Assembly: GCA_040255215.1 (NCBI GenBank)
Contig: JBDZUM010000017.1
Location: 1 to 46,448 of the forward strand
Length of the DNA stretch: 46,448 bases
Direction: 5' to 3'
DNA from: JAQSWP01 sp040255215
GTDB lineage: Bacteria; Pseudomonadota; Alphaproteobacteria; Reyranellales; JAQSWP01
Made by a program: the position numbers and the translations under genes. Positions 1 to 8,373 of this stretch are shown piece after piece. Each line of letters opens with the position of its first letter. Position 1 is the first letter of the stretch. The notes beneath the pieces are model-generated. The model saw only the letters and a program-made list of their open reading frames with translations. It searched no databases and was not told the origin of the DNA.

Positions 1-346
1 GGCTCATGCGGTGGAAGATGCGGTCGCGCAGGATGCCGGCATTGTTGACGACGCAATCGATGCGGCCGAACGTCTCGACCGCCTGCTTCACCATCCTCTC
101 TGCACCAGCCGCCTCGGCGACCGAATCGTAGTTGGCGACCGCCTGGCCGCCGGCCTTCTTGATCTCGTCGACCACTTCCTGCGCCGGCGTCGAGTTGCCC
201 GCACCTTCGCCATCGGCCGAACCGCCGAGATCGTTGACCACGACCTTGGCCCCTTCGGCCGCCATCATCAGCGCGATATCGCGGCCAATACCACGGCCGG
301 CGCCCGTTACTAGGACAACTTTATCTTTCACGATTTGCGATTTCAT
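1..346 (-). CDS. SDR-family (3R)-hydroxyacyl-CoA dehydrogenase, C-terminus outside window
   Basis: Partial gene: the first ~115 residues are present and the rest runs off the left edge. The reading begins MKSQIVKDKVVLVTG and carries the NAD(P)-binding motif TGAGRGIG, an NDLGG segment after strand 2, and NNAGIL near the cut. The NDLGG stretch and the NNAGILRDR sequence are typical of the dehydrogenase domain of peroxisomal multifunctional enzyme type 2 (HSD17B4) and its bacterial homologues, which oxidise 3-hydroxyacyl-CoA to 3-ketoacyl-CoA in beta-oxidation. ATG at 346 is preceded by AAGGA (354-358). It is the last visible gene of the minus-strand catabolic operon. The catalytic Tyr/Lys lie outside the window, so activity cannot be judged. 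Confidence 0.85.
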   Translation of the reverse strand, partial: MKSQIVKDKVVLVTGAGRGIGRDIALMMAAEGAKVVVNDLGGSADGEGAGNSTPAQEVVDEIKKAGGQAVANYDSVAEAAGAERMVKQAVETFGRIDCVVNNAGILRDRIFHRMS

Positions 347-556
347 CACCGGTATCCTTACCTATCGTTATCAAATGTCTCTTAGACGTGGAGGCAGCGA
401 TTCGATTAAATGAGACTTAGTTCACTCCAGGCCCGAATTTTTACAGAGACACAATGAACGCAATCTAGACGCGTAATGGGGAATCTCGTAGCAATCCTCG
501 GCGTTTGGCTGACAGGCGCTACAAATAGTCGGACCGCTGCTTCGTCATGGCAGACA

Positions 557-1330
557 TCAACGCCACGGCGAAAAATCGGGCGGGCGTTTCTCGAGAAAGG
601 CGACGGCGCCCTCCTTCTGCTCCCCAGTCGAGAAGAAGCCAGGCGCCACTTCTTCGATAATTTCCGGATTGCCTGTCCTGTCAACAATCCGTCCAAATGA
701 ACGCTTAATTGTCTTGAGAGCCGTGGGACTCATCCGAAGAAGCTCTTCGCACCACGTTGCAACTTCTGCGTCGAGCTGGTCTTTCGCCACTACGCGGTTG
801 ACGAGGCCCCACTCGAGCATTTGCTGCGCGGTGTAACGGCGGCACAGCATCCACATTTCTCTCGCCCGCTTATGTCCGATTATTCCAGCTGCATGCGTTA
901 CGGGATATCCGCCGGCGGGCGAGGCCACTCTGGGGCCATTCTGCCCGAAGATGGAATGCTCGGCGGCAATCGTGAAGTCGCAGCAATACGCCATATGATT
1001 TCCCGCCGCGATTGCGTATCCGCTAACCCTTGCAATGACCGGCTTGGGACAATCGAGAATCCGATTGCCCAGTTGCCAGTCAAGCGAATCTAGACCGCCA
1101 TCACGTTCCCACTCAACATCGCCGCCGGAACTGAAAGCGCGATCGCCGGCGCCAGTGAAGACGACGACCCCGACCGAACGATCTACGCCCACTTTGAGAA
1201 ACGCATCCTCCAACTCGGATATGGTCACTCCGCGGATCGCGTTCAATTTTTGCGGCCGATTGATCGTTATCGTGGCGACCGCGCCGTTCTTGGAAAGAAT
1301 AATGTCTGAATAAGGCGTCTTACTGCTCAT
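557..1330 (-). CDS. Crotonase-fold enzyme, BadI/MenB-like (possible 2-ketocyclohexanecarboxyl-CoA hydrolase)
   Basis: 257-residue crotonase-family protein. Residues 63-71 (DRAFSSGGD), 96-107 (KPVIARVSGYAI), 127-133 (IFGQNGP) and the C-terminal EKRPPDF signature match the subgroup holding naphthoate synthase (MenB) and BadI better than ordinary enoyl-CoA hydratases. Tyr142 lies in the position of the Tyr that follows the SxDxGY region in BadI. BadI opens the ring of 2-ketocyclohexanecarboxyl-CoA hydrolytically to pimelyl-CoA. A menaquinone role is unlikely because no other men gene is nearby, and the neighbours are beta-oxidation-type enzymes including a BadH-like SDR immediately upstream (1375-2169). 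The BadI assignment is an inference from motifs and context; membership of the fold is secure. Confidence 0.8.
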   Translation of the reverse strand: MSSKTPYSDIILSKNGAVATITINRPQKLNAIRGVTISELEDAFLKVGVDRSVGVVVFTGAGDRAFSSGGDVEWERDGGLDSLDWQLGNRILDCPKPVIARVSGYAIAAGNHMAYCCDFTIAAEHSIFGQNGPRVASPAGGYPVTHAAGIIGHKRAREMWMLCRRYTAQQMLEWGLVNRVVAKDQLDAEVATWCEELLRMSPTALKTIKRSFGRIVDRTGNPEIIEEVAPGFFSTGEQKEGAVAFLEKRPPDFSPWR

Positions 1331-1374
1331 GACTTCGCTGCCCTTCCCGGTATCCTTACATGCCCATTTGATCG

Positions 1375-2169
1375 TCAGCCGATCATGCTATAGCCACCCG
1401 AAACTGATAGTACCTGCCCGGTTATGTGGCCCGCTCGAGGAGAAGATAGAAACAGCACCGCTTCGGCGATGTCTCGAGCGCGCCCTAGTTTGCGCAAGGG
1501 CAGGCTTTTTGCTATCTTCTCCAGTTGTTCTGCCGAAAAATGCACGTCGCCTTTCGACCAAAGGCTTTCCGACCCAAGTTCACTCTCGTCTTGCGGTATA
1601 GTTGCGCCAGGGCAGACGACGTTGCAGCGTACGCCATCACGGCCGTGCTCTTTGGCGATCGTCTTTGCAAAGGCGTTTACGGCTGCCTTCGTACCCGCAT
1701 AGACGGCTTCGTGTTTCTCGCCTTGACGGCTGGCGTCGGAACTAATCGCTACGATGGTGCCATGACCCTGCTTCACCATGATATCCAAAGCGGATTTCAC
1801 GCAATAGAGCAGGCTCAGATAATTGAGATTGATCGTCTTTATCCACTCGTCCGGCGACGTGCGGACAAAGAAATTGTTCTTACTCCACCCGACGTTGTTT
1901 ACCAGATTATGGACTGTCCCGAATTTGGCCGTTGCAGCTTCGAACATCTTGTTGACCTGACTCTCGTCGGTCACGTCAGTTCTTATAACCTGCACATCAG
2001 ACGCGCCCTTTTCGAGCGCAAGATCAGCGACTTTCCGCGCTTGCTTCTCGTCAATGTCGCCGATTGTAATATTCGCCCCCTCTGCAGCGAATCCCAGCAC
2101 GATGGCGCGACCGATATTGGAGCCGCCGCCGGTTATCACTACTGATTTCTTCTTCAACTCCAGGTCCAT
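1375..2169 (-). CDS. Short-chain dehydrogenase/reductase, BadH-like
   Basis: 264-residue classical SDR. It has the cofactor motif TGGGSNIG (13-20), an acidic residue after strand 2 (GDID, 37-40) suggesting NAD preference, NNVG (91-94), catalytic Ser143/144 (AISSD) and Tyr157-x3-Lys161 (YAGTK), so all catalytic residues are present. The start ATG at 2169 is preceded by a GGAAGGAAG ribosome-binding site. It lies 44 bases upstream of the BadI-like gene in the same direction. In benzoate and cyclohexanecarboxylate degradation, BadH oxidises 2-hydroxycyclohexanecarboxyl-CoA to the 2-keto form used by BadI, and the same partnership is proposed here. Many SDRs look alike, so the substrate is inferred from the neighbour only. 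Confidence 0.85.
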   Translation of the reverse strand: MDLELKKKSVVITGGGSNIGRAIVLGFAAEGANITIGDIDEKQARKVADLALEKGASDVQVIRTDVTDESQVNKMFEAATAKFGTVHNLVNNVGWSKNNFFVRTSPDEWIKTINLNYLSLLYCVKSALDIMVKQGHGTIVAISSDASRQGEKHEAVYAGTKAAVNAFAKTIAKEHGRDGVRCNVVCPGATIPQDESELGSESLWSKGDVHFSAEQLEKIAKSLPLRKLGRARDIAEAVLFLSSPRAGHITGQVLSVSGGYSMIG

Positions 2170-2238
2170 GACATCTTCCTTCCGTTGCGCAGCTGGGAAC
2201 GGTTCGAGCCGTTGACTGCTTGTGGAACCCGCGCTTGC

Positions 2239-3039
2239 TCAGAACGAGGGCTTGCGGCGCGCCTCAAAGGCGTCGAGTCCTTCGGAGACATCGGCGTGAA
2301 GCAGATCTTCGACAACCGAGTTCTCCTCAAGGCGCAGGGCCGTAGTGCTGTCCATGTGCAGACCGCCGCGAGCGAGCCGCTTCATGGCCGCAAGGCCATG
2401 AGGACTTCGCTCGGTTAGCTTTTCGCAATACTTGAGCGCGGAGGCGCGCAGATCTTCCAGTGGTACGACGTAGTTAACTAGGCCGAAATCCAGTGCCGTG
2501 CAGGCATCGATCCATTTGGCGCTATACAGCAGGTCCAACGCCCGCCCGAGTCCGACTTTGCGCGGCAAGCGCTGGGTTCCACCCGCGCCCGGTATGAGCC
2601 CGTAATAGGAATGTTGGTCGCCGAACTTCGCATCCTCGGCAGCGAAAATAACATCGCAAGACAGAGCGATCTCAAGTCCGCCTGCCAGACAGAGCCCTTG
2701 AATGGCCGCCACCACAGGCAACGGACTTGCTTCAAAGGATTTCAGCGTTTCATGGCCTGTGCGAATGAATTCGGCCCAGCGAGGGCGAGACACGCGCAAT
2801 TCCTTAATTTCCGTCAGATCGCCGCCGGTGCAGAAATTCTTGCCCCGCGCCTGCAGAAGAATAATGCGAACGTCGGCAGCCTCCAGTGCCTTCAACGCCG
2901 CCGTCAACCCTACCCACAACGCTCCGTTGATGGAATTGAATTTCTCCGGCCGATTGAGTTCTATCACCCCAACTCGGCGCACTATCTCGAACGTGACTGC
3001 GCTCGCCCCGTTCGCCTCTTGTTGTTGGCTGGCATTCAT
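2239..3039 (-). CDS. Enoyl-CoA hydratase/isomerase family protein with one catalytic Glu replaced
   Basis: 266-residue crotonase-family protein with an oxyanion-hole region (FCTGGDLTEI, 69-78) and an acyl-CoA pocket ending PGAGGTQRLPR (150-160). Comparing with rat enoyl-CoA hydratase, the first catalytic Glu is kept (Glu123 in AGGLEIALSCD), but the second, normally in FGxPE before LGxIPGAGG, is His143 (FGDQH). This may change the chemistry from hydration to isomerisation or another thioester reaction. ATG at 3039 has an AGGAG site just upstream. It lies in the catabolic operon between a CoA-transferase (upstream) and a BadH-like SDR. A BadK-like ring-hydratase role would fit the context but is weakened by the lost Glu. 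Confidence 0.85.
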   Translation of the reverse strand: MNASQQQEANGASAVTFEIVRRVGVIELNRPEKFNSINGALWVGLTAALKALEAADVRIILLQARGKNFCTGGDLTEIKELRVSRPRWAEFIRTGHETLKSFEASPLPVVAAIQGLCLAGGLEIALSCDVIFAAEDAKFGDQHSYYGLIPGAGGTQRLPRKVGLGRALDLLYSAKWIDACTALDFGLVNYVVPLEDLRASALKYCEKLTERSPHGLAAMKRLARGGLHMDSTTALRLEENSVVEDLLHADVSEGLDAFEARRKPSF

Positions 3040-3208
3040 AGACGTCTCCTAAACGCGCCTGGCTGCAGGAAACAGACCCCTGACTTCACCCGCGATCTCA
3101 CCTTTGGTGATTTCGAGGACGGCATTCGGCAACAGCGCTAAACTGCATTTGCCTAGAGAATGCGAAGTCATGGTTGCATGCCGCTCGCTTTGGGAAGATC
3201 GCGGCCGG

Positions 3209-4420
3209 TCAGAATGCGCCGGCTTTGCGCAGGTCATTTATCGCCTCTGTCGAGTATCCAAGGCTCTTAAGTATGGCCTCGGTGTGCTCGCCAAGCAGTG
3301 GCGGCGGCGAGCAGATGGCGCCTGGGGTGCCGGACAGTTTTATGGGAATTCCCGGTATCGTTATTTTCCCCGCCTCGGGATGATCTACGGTGCGAACCAT
3401 CTCGTTGTGACGCACTTGCGGATCGGCGAATACTTCGGCCAGAGAATTCACGGGGCCACACGGAACATCAGCGTCGGAGAGTATTTTCGTCCACTCGGCC
3501 CGCGTCTTGGTTTCGATGATGTCGCTGATTAACGGCACCAATTCTCGCCGATTGACGACACGCATCTCGTTTGTGACGTACCGCGGATCGTCGATCAGAC
3601 TCGTCAGATCAAGCGCCTTGCAGAGGTTTCGCCAGAAGCCTTCCGTCAAACATGCGACAATCAAGTACCCGTCTTTGGCAGTGAACACTTGATACGGCAC
3701 GATTTGCGCATGAGCGCCACCACTAGGGCCGCTGGGCTTCCCATTAACGTGAAACCCCGTGATGTAATTGGCCATTGACGCAACCAGGCCATCAAGCAGC
3801 GAGACGGTTACCAGCTGGCCGATACCCCACCGTTCCTTGGCCAAAAGCGCCATCGCGATACCGAAGCCAGCCAGATAGGACCCGATGAAGTCTGTGAGCG
3901 GCGGACCGGCCTTAACTGGCGGCCCTCCTGGCTCGCCGGTTATCCCCATGAGACCGCCCATGCCCTGAACCAGAATGTCCATGCCGGGCCGATTGGCGTA
4001 GGGTCCGGACACGCCGAAAGCTGATATGGAGCAATAGACTATGTCTGGCCGCTCGCGCGCCACGCTGTCGTAATCCAGACCCAGACGACGCAAGGCGCCG
4101 GGTCGATAACTTTCGACAACGACTTGGCTGCGGGATAAAAGCTCCCGCGCCACGCGCATTCCGCCTTCAGTCTTGAGATTGAGCGCGACGCTCTTCTTGC
4201 TGCGGTTCAGTCCCAGGAAATACGAACTATCGGCACTAGGAAAAACTTCGTCGTACCGCCGAGTTGGATCGCCCACGCCACACGGTTCAACCTTGATCAC
4301 CTCGGCGCCCATATCTCCAAGAATCGACGTTAGATAAGGACCCGCGCCAATATGCGTAAAGTCGAGCACAGTTATGCCCTTTAAAGGGCCATGATTTAGC
4401 GACTGGTTGACGTTTTTCAT
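3209..4420 (-). CDS. CaiB/BaiF (class III) CoA-transferase
   Basis: 403-residue family III CoA-transferase. The N-terminus (PLKGITVLDFTHIGAGPY, 13-30) and LGDMGAEVIKVEP are family hallmarks. The NRPGMDILVQ segment contains the Asp expected to form the aspartyl-CoA anhydride, followed by GGLMGITGEP. Such enzymes move CoA from a donor thioester to a carboxylic acid. This gene is in the middle of the catabolic operon, and another CaiB/BaiF gene opens the operon (8370-9527), so the pathway may activate two different acids or a diacid produced by ring opening. There is no strong Shine-Dalgarno before ATG 4420. Substrate unknown. Confidence 0.9.
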   Translation of the reverse strand: MKNVNQSLNHGPLKGITVLDFTHIGAGPYLTSILGDMGAEVIKVEPCGVGDPTRRYDEVFPSADSSYFLGLNRSKKSVALNLKTEGGMRVARELLSRSQVVVESYRPGALRRLGLDYDSVARERPDIVYCSISAFGVSGPYANRPGMDILVQGMGGLMGITGEPGGPPVKAGPPLTDFIGSYLAGFGIAMALLAKERWGIGQLVTVSLLDGLVASMANYITGFHVNGKPSGPSGGAHAQIVPYQVFTAKDGYLIVACLTEGFWRNLCKALDLTSLIDDPRYVTNEMRVVNRRELVPLISDIIETKTRAEWTKILSDADVPCGPVNSLAEVFADPQVRHNEMVRTVDHPEAGKITIPGIPIKLSGTPGAICSPPPLLGEHTEAILKSLGYSTEAINDLRKAGAF

Positions 4421-4470
4421 TCTACCACCACTGGTTTCGACAGCTCGCCTGCCTATTCGTGCTTGGTTGA

Positions 4471-5268
4471 CTACCAGCCACCGAATGACAAGCCGCCATT
4501 TACGGATAAAGTTTGCCCGGTCACTTGCGACGCTTGCTGCGACACCAGAAAGGCGACGGCGCGAGCCACTTCTTCGGCATTGGGTGGACGGCCAAAGGGA
4601 AACCGATCCAGCGTCTTCCCGAACAGATGGGTTTGAAATGTCTGCTCAGAAAAAATGCGGTCCCAGCCCGGAGTATCGGCCGTGAGCGTGAGAGATACCG
4701 CGTTCACTCGAATCTTCCAGCGGGCAAACTCTTTCGCCATCGTTTTTGCCGCCAGAATGACTGCGGCACCGTACGCGCCTACGATCACTTCGCCCGCCGT
4801 TGCATGACGGCCGGCATCGGTACCCAGCATGACCACTGCGCCACCGCGCACTCGCAAATATGGCAATGCAGCGTGAACCGGATTTACGCGAGCAAAGAAC
4901 CGTGAATTGAAAGACGCGGCCAACTCCTCCCCGTTCATCTCAGCAAAAGGCATCGGCCGTACGGCACCATGCGCGCCCGCGCTGACGAGAATGTCGATAC
5001 CGCCATCCACCGCGGCGGCCTGCCCAGCGACTCTGACCGCGTCTTCGTACTTTGACGTATCGCCGACCGCGGCGCGGCATTTGTCTGGATCAATCAGATC
5101 GGACGAAGCGCACAACTTGGCGAGCGCTTCTGTGCAATTTTCCGCTGAGCGACTATTGATGACAACGAATGCGCCGTTCTCGGCAAGTTTCCTGGCCGTC
5201 TGAAAGCCAACGCCGCCGCTGGCTCCGGTGACAAGCGCGATCTTGCCGGCGAAATCCGGAAACGTCAT
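4471..5268 (-). CDS. SDR-family protein with degenerate active site
   Basis: 265-residue Rossmann-fold SDR. I place the start at ATG 5268 because GAAGGAGGAA (5271-5280) lies directly upstream; an earlier in-frame ATG at 5322 lacks this. The cofactor motif TGASGGVG (14-21) is intact and the C-terminus TGQTLSVNGG is typical. The active site is not: Tyr166 is followed by GAAV, so the usual Lys of YxxxK is Val170, the expected Ser region reads MLGTDAG, and NNAG is replaced by VSAG (96-99). This is known to be inactivating in classical SDRs, so the protein may bind the nucleotide without acting as a standard oxidoreductase, or use a different mechanism. It lies between an enoyl-CoA hydratase-like gene and a CoA-transferase. 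Confidence 0.85.
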   Translation of the reverse strand: MTFPDFAGKIALVTGASGGVGFQTARKLAENGAFVVINSRSAENCTEALAKLCASSDLIDPDKCRAAVGDTSKYEDAVRVAGQAAAVDGGIDILVSAGAHGAVRPMPFAEMNGEELAASFNSRFFARVNPVHAALPYLRVRGGAVVMLGTDAGRHATAGEVIVGAYGAAVILAAKTMAKEFARWKIRVNAVSLTLTADTPGWDRIFSEQTFQTHLFGKTLDRFPFGRPPNAEEVARAVAFLVSQQASQVTGQTLSVNGGLSFGGW

Positions 5269-5373
5269 TTTTCCTCCTTCGTCCCTGCCGCCCCGTGTTT
5301 CGGGGTCTCGATCTTGACGCATGGTTGTTGGGTCAATCTGGCTTCGGCTTCGTCCCTTGCGTCCGTCGCCCGA

Positions 5374-6162
5374 TCATTCGCCGCTAAAAACCGCCAGACG
5401 GCGCTCACGATAGGCGGCGACTGCCTCCTTCGCGTCGTTGGTCGTCTGCACCACGCCCATATGGGACGAGATCAAATCAAGGCTCGAACGAAGATCGCCA
5501 CGCAAGCCATGGTCGACGGCACGTTTGATCATGCGAAGCGCCAAGGGATTGTAGGTCAGCAATCGCGCGGCAAACTGTTGGACATCGTTGGCTAACGAAG
5601 CATCGTCGCACACGCGATTGACCAACCCGATGCGCAACGCTTCATCGGCGTCAACGAAATCGCCGGAAAGAAGAAGCTCCAACGCCTTCGCCCGTCCGAC
5701 AAGACGGGGCAAGTAATAGCAGCCGCCGTCGCCCGGTACGGCTCCTATCCGGATATAGCCTTCGGAGAGCTGCGCAGAGCGCGCCATAAACCGCATGTCG
5801 CACATCAACGCCATGTCCATGCCGGCGCCGAAGGCGACGCCATTGACGGCGGCTATGACCGGCTTATCGATACGCTCGAGCGTGAAAGCAACCTTGTAAA
5901 CGCGATCCCACAGAACGGACTTCCAATCTGCCGCCGAATTCTGCGCCAGCCAGCTGCTCATCACATCGGAATCGATGCCGGAGCAAAAACTATCCTGGCT
6001 GCCGGTCACGACTATCACGCCGACTTTCGGATCATTGTTGGCGCTTTCCAGATGGCCAGCCCATGCATCGATCATTTCGAGCGTAAACGAATTCTTCCGC
6101 GCCGGACGATTGAGTCGAATGGTCGCGACGCCATTCCTGACGTCATATACAAGATCAGACAT
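5374..6162 (-). CDS. Enoyl-CoA hydratase/isomerase family protein
   Basis: 262-residue crotonase-family protein: FCSGIDSD (59-66) forms the oxyanion-hole region, and GAGMDMALMCD plus IGAVPGDGG shape the active site. Neither canonical hydratase Glu is present: the first is Asp116 and the second is Tyr136. An Asp (Asp145, PGDGG) stands where dienoyl-CoA isomerases and related enzymes often have an acidic residue. A double-bond isomerase or a specialised hydratase is therefore more likely than a standard enoyl-CoA hydratase. The start at 6162 overlaps the end of the acyl-CoA dehydrogenase gene by 8 bases, suggesting translational coupling. Exact substrate unknown. Confidence 0.85.
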   Translation of the reverse strand: MSDLVYDVRNGVATIRLNRPARKNSFTLEMIDAWAGHLESANNDPKVGVIVVTGSQDSFCSGIDSDVMSSWLAQNSAADWKSVLWDRVYKVAFTLERIDKPVIAAVNGVAFGAGMDMALMCDMRFMARSAQLSEGYIRIGAVPGDGGCYYLPRLVGRAKALELLLSGDFVDADEALRIGLVNRVCDDASLANDVQQFAARLLTYNPLALRMIKRAVDHGLRGDLRSSLDLISSHMGVVQTTNDAKEAVAAYRERRLAVFSGE

Positions 6163-7213
6163 TGGCGTTCATTTGCCCCGTTATACTGGTCCATAACGCG
6201 TCCCCTCCCCGCGTTATAATTAGGCCGCCAAGCTTGGCGCCCCATTCTGCCTCATTGCCGTAATCGTCCCGCCAGGCCCAAATGCGTCTGCTCCAGATGT
6301 TGAGAGGCGCTTCCTGGGTGAATCCGAACGAGCCGTGTACTTGATGTCCGAGAGACGTGATCTGACGCGACGCGTGCGCGGTTCGAATCTTTGCAGCTGC
6401 GACGTGCTCAAATGCATCCGCCTCGTCTATGCGCGCGACCGCAACATCGATCGCAACCGACGATGCCGCCAGCTCACCCGCCATTTCGGCGAGATACGAC
6501 TGAATGATCTGGAAATCGGCAAGCGAGCGTTTGAACTGCTTGCGGTCGTGGGAATACTGCAGCGTCAGCTCGTTTATGCGCACCATGGCTCCGAGCATTT
6601 GCACCGACCGACAAAGCGCACCCCGTTGCATGACGCGCTCCGGTCCGTAATCCAGCCCAACGCCGTGCATATCGTCCGAGGCGAGGTCGACGGCATCGTC
6701 GAGCACAACGCCATGGGGTTCGCCGGCGAAATTGGGCAACGTCCGAAACTTGACGCTGTCTTTGGCTTTTACGCCAATTCTGCAACCGTCACCGGTGTGG
6801 AAGCTGAAGATTATCTTGTCCGCGCGGGTCGCCCATGGAATTACCTGGCCTTGCATCGAAAGCCTGACCGCATCCGTGCCTTTGCGGGCTTGGATCGAGG
6901 CCGGATCGACAACCACGACTGTCAGGATCTCCTTGGTCGGTTCAAAGCCGGCCGCATTGGCCAGCCAACGGCCGATCGCTTCACTGTCCGCGTAGGGAAC
7001 CAGAGCCCCGGCACCGCTGATTGACTTCATTACCACTGCCAGTTCAAGCATAGATAGCGGCGGTTCAGCACCGACAACGCCTATGTCGATAAGGGCCTGC
7101 CACGCTGCCTTATCAAGACCGACGCGTTCGGCTGCAATCGTACTTTTAGGGTCAACTGTGCCCTTCCAGAGCCGAGCCAGCGAATCGTCCAGAATAGTTA
7201 GTGTGTCGTCCAT
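6155..7213 (-). CDS. Acyl-CoA dehydrogenase, short (beta-type) subunit
   Basis: 352-residue acyl-CoA dehydrogenase-family protein with a shortened N-terminal and middle domain. The C-terminal domain is well conserved: YSHDRKQFKRSLADFQ, LAEMAGELAAS and HQVHGSFGFTQEAPL are flavin-contact and dimer segments. Its start codon overlaps the stop of the upstream acyl-CoA dehydrogenase gene (TAATG at 7213). Pairs of a full-length and a reduced acyl-CoA dehydrogenase encoded back to back form alpha2beta2 heterotetramers in steroid side-chain and some cyclic-acid pathways; the same assembly is inferred here. It would introduce a 2,3 double bond in an unusual acyl-CoA. Confidence 0.88.
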   Translation of the reverse strand: MDDTLTILDDSLARLWKGTVDPKSTIAAERVGLDKAAWQALIDIGVVGAEPPLSMLELAVVMKSISGAGALVPYADSEAIGRWLANAAGFEPTKEILTVVVVDPASIQARKGTDAVRLSMQGQVIPWATRADKIIFSFHTGDGCRIGVKAKDSVKFRTLPNFAGEPHGVVLDDAVDLASDDMHGVGLDYGPERVMQRGALCRSVQMLGAMVRINELTLQYSHDRKQFKRSLADFQIIQSYLAEMAGELAASSVAIDVAVARIDEADAFEHVAAAKIRTAHASRQITSLGHQVHGSFGFTQEAPLNIWSRRIWAWRDDYGNEAEWGAKLGGLIITRGGDALWTSITGQMNANV

Positions 7214-8373
7214 TATCGCATTCCCAATCCGCGAGCCACGATTCCACGCAACACTTCATTACTTCCGCCGCGCAATGTGAACGAAGGAGAATGCATGATC
7301 GCTTGAGCAATGAGATTGCTATAACGATCCTCGCTTCCGAGTGAGGGAAATGTCGGGCATATGACACGGGCGCGTTCGGCAACCTCGCTCTCGAAGCGCG
7401 TACCCATGTCTTTCACCAATGCAGCTTCGACATTTGGCAATCTTCCCTCCTCCAGCGCCGTCGCGATCGCGATCGACATCGTTCTCAATGCGGTGAACTT
7501 AGCGATCAACTCGCTGACGGCGGTTCTGGCTCGAACGTCGTCGGGCCGCGCCTGCAGCTGGCGAACGAGCTCGACGAGCAGAGGGAATGTGCTCATGAAC
7601 CGCTCGGGCCCGCTTCGCTCGAAGACAAGCTCTGACGTAATGATTCTCCAGCCTTCACCGGGCTGTCCCAGAACCATAGAATCCGGGACGAATACGTCCT
7701 CAAGGAAGGTTTCGTTGAAGTGATGCGCCCCCGTAAGCAGGGGAACGGGACGAATGGTTACGCCTTTGGCTGGCAGTTCGACAATGAGAAGCGAAATGCC
7801 ATTGCGCTTGTTCTCTTCGTTGGACGACGTACGACAAAGCACGAACATGTAGTCGGCATGATGGCCATTAGTCGTCCAGATTTTTGTGCCGTTGATGATC
7901 CAGCCGCCGTCAACGCGATCTGCGCGCGTTCTCAGCGACGCCAGATCAGAGCCAACATCGGGTTCGCTGTAGCCAGCGCCGATCACCAGTTCGCCGCGAG
8001 CGATGCGCGGAAGCAGCTTGGTCTTCAACTCCGACGAACCAAAGCGCAGGATGCTGGGGCCCATTTGCCGCTCGGATACCCAATGCGCGGATACCGGAGC
8101 GCCGGCGGCGAGAAACTCCTCCGTCACGACAAAGCGTTCGAGCGGCGACCCTTCCTGGCCACCGTATTGCTTCGGCCAAGTGATGCCCAATAATCCGGCG
8201 GCACCGGCGCGACGGCTGAAATCCTTGTCGAATCCCTTGAACCAGCAATCGCATTGGGGAGTGAAGCGTCCCTGCGCCAGCTCTTCGCGAAGGAACTCTC
8301 GCACCTGCGCTCGACGCTTTTCACTTTTCTCATCTAGTCGGCCCGCCCGCAGGCGCATCATGGCCCAAGTCAT
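7213..8373 (-). CDS. Acyl-CoA dehydrogenase (alpha-type subunit)
   Basis: 386-residue FAD-dependent acyl-CoA dehydrogenase. Recognisable blocks are LGITWPKQYGGQEGS, the FAD-binding loop GYSEPDVGSDLASLRTRA, and IINGTKIWTTNGHHADYMFVLCRT, with LRGGSNEVLRGIVARGLGMR at the C-terminus, typical of the FadE proteins that act on bulky acyl-CoAs. The start overlaps the stop of the upstream CoA-transferase by four bases (ATGA), and its own stop overlaps the next dehydrogenase gene by one base. It most likely forms a heteromer with that smaller partner. Electrons would pass to an electron-transfer flavoprotein. Substrate unknown. Confidence 0.92.
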   Translation of the reverse strand: MTWAMMRLRAGRLDEKSEKRRAQVREFLREELAQGRFTPQCDCWFKGFDKDFSRRAGAAGLLGITWPKQYGGQEGSPLERFVVTEEFLAAGAPVSAHWVSERQMGPSILRFGSSELKTKLLPRIARGELVIGAGYSEPDVGSDLASLRTRADRVDGGWIINGTKIWTTNGHHADYMFVLCRTSSNEENKRNGISLLIVELPAKGVTIRPVPLLTGAHHFNETFLEDVFVPDSMVLGQPGEGWRIITSELVFERSGPERFMSTFPLLVELVRQLQARPDDVRARTAVSELIAKFTALRTMSIAIATALEEGRLPNVEAALVKDMGTRFESEVAERARVICPTFPSLGSEDRYSNLIAQAIMHSPSFTLRGGSNEVLRGIVARGLGMR

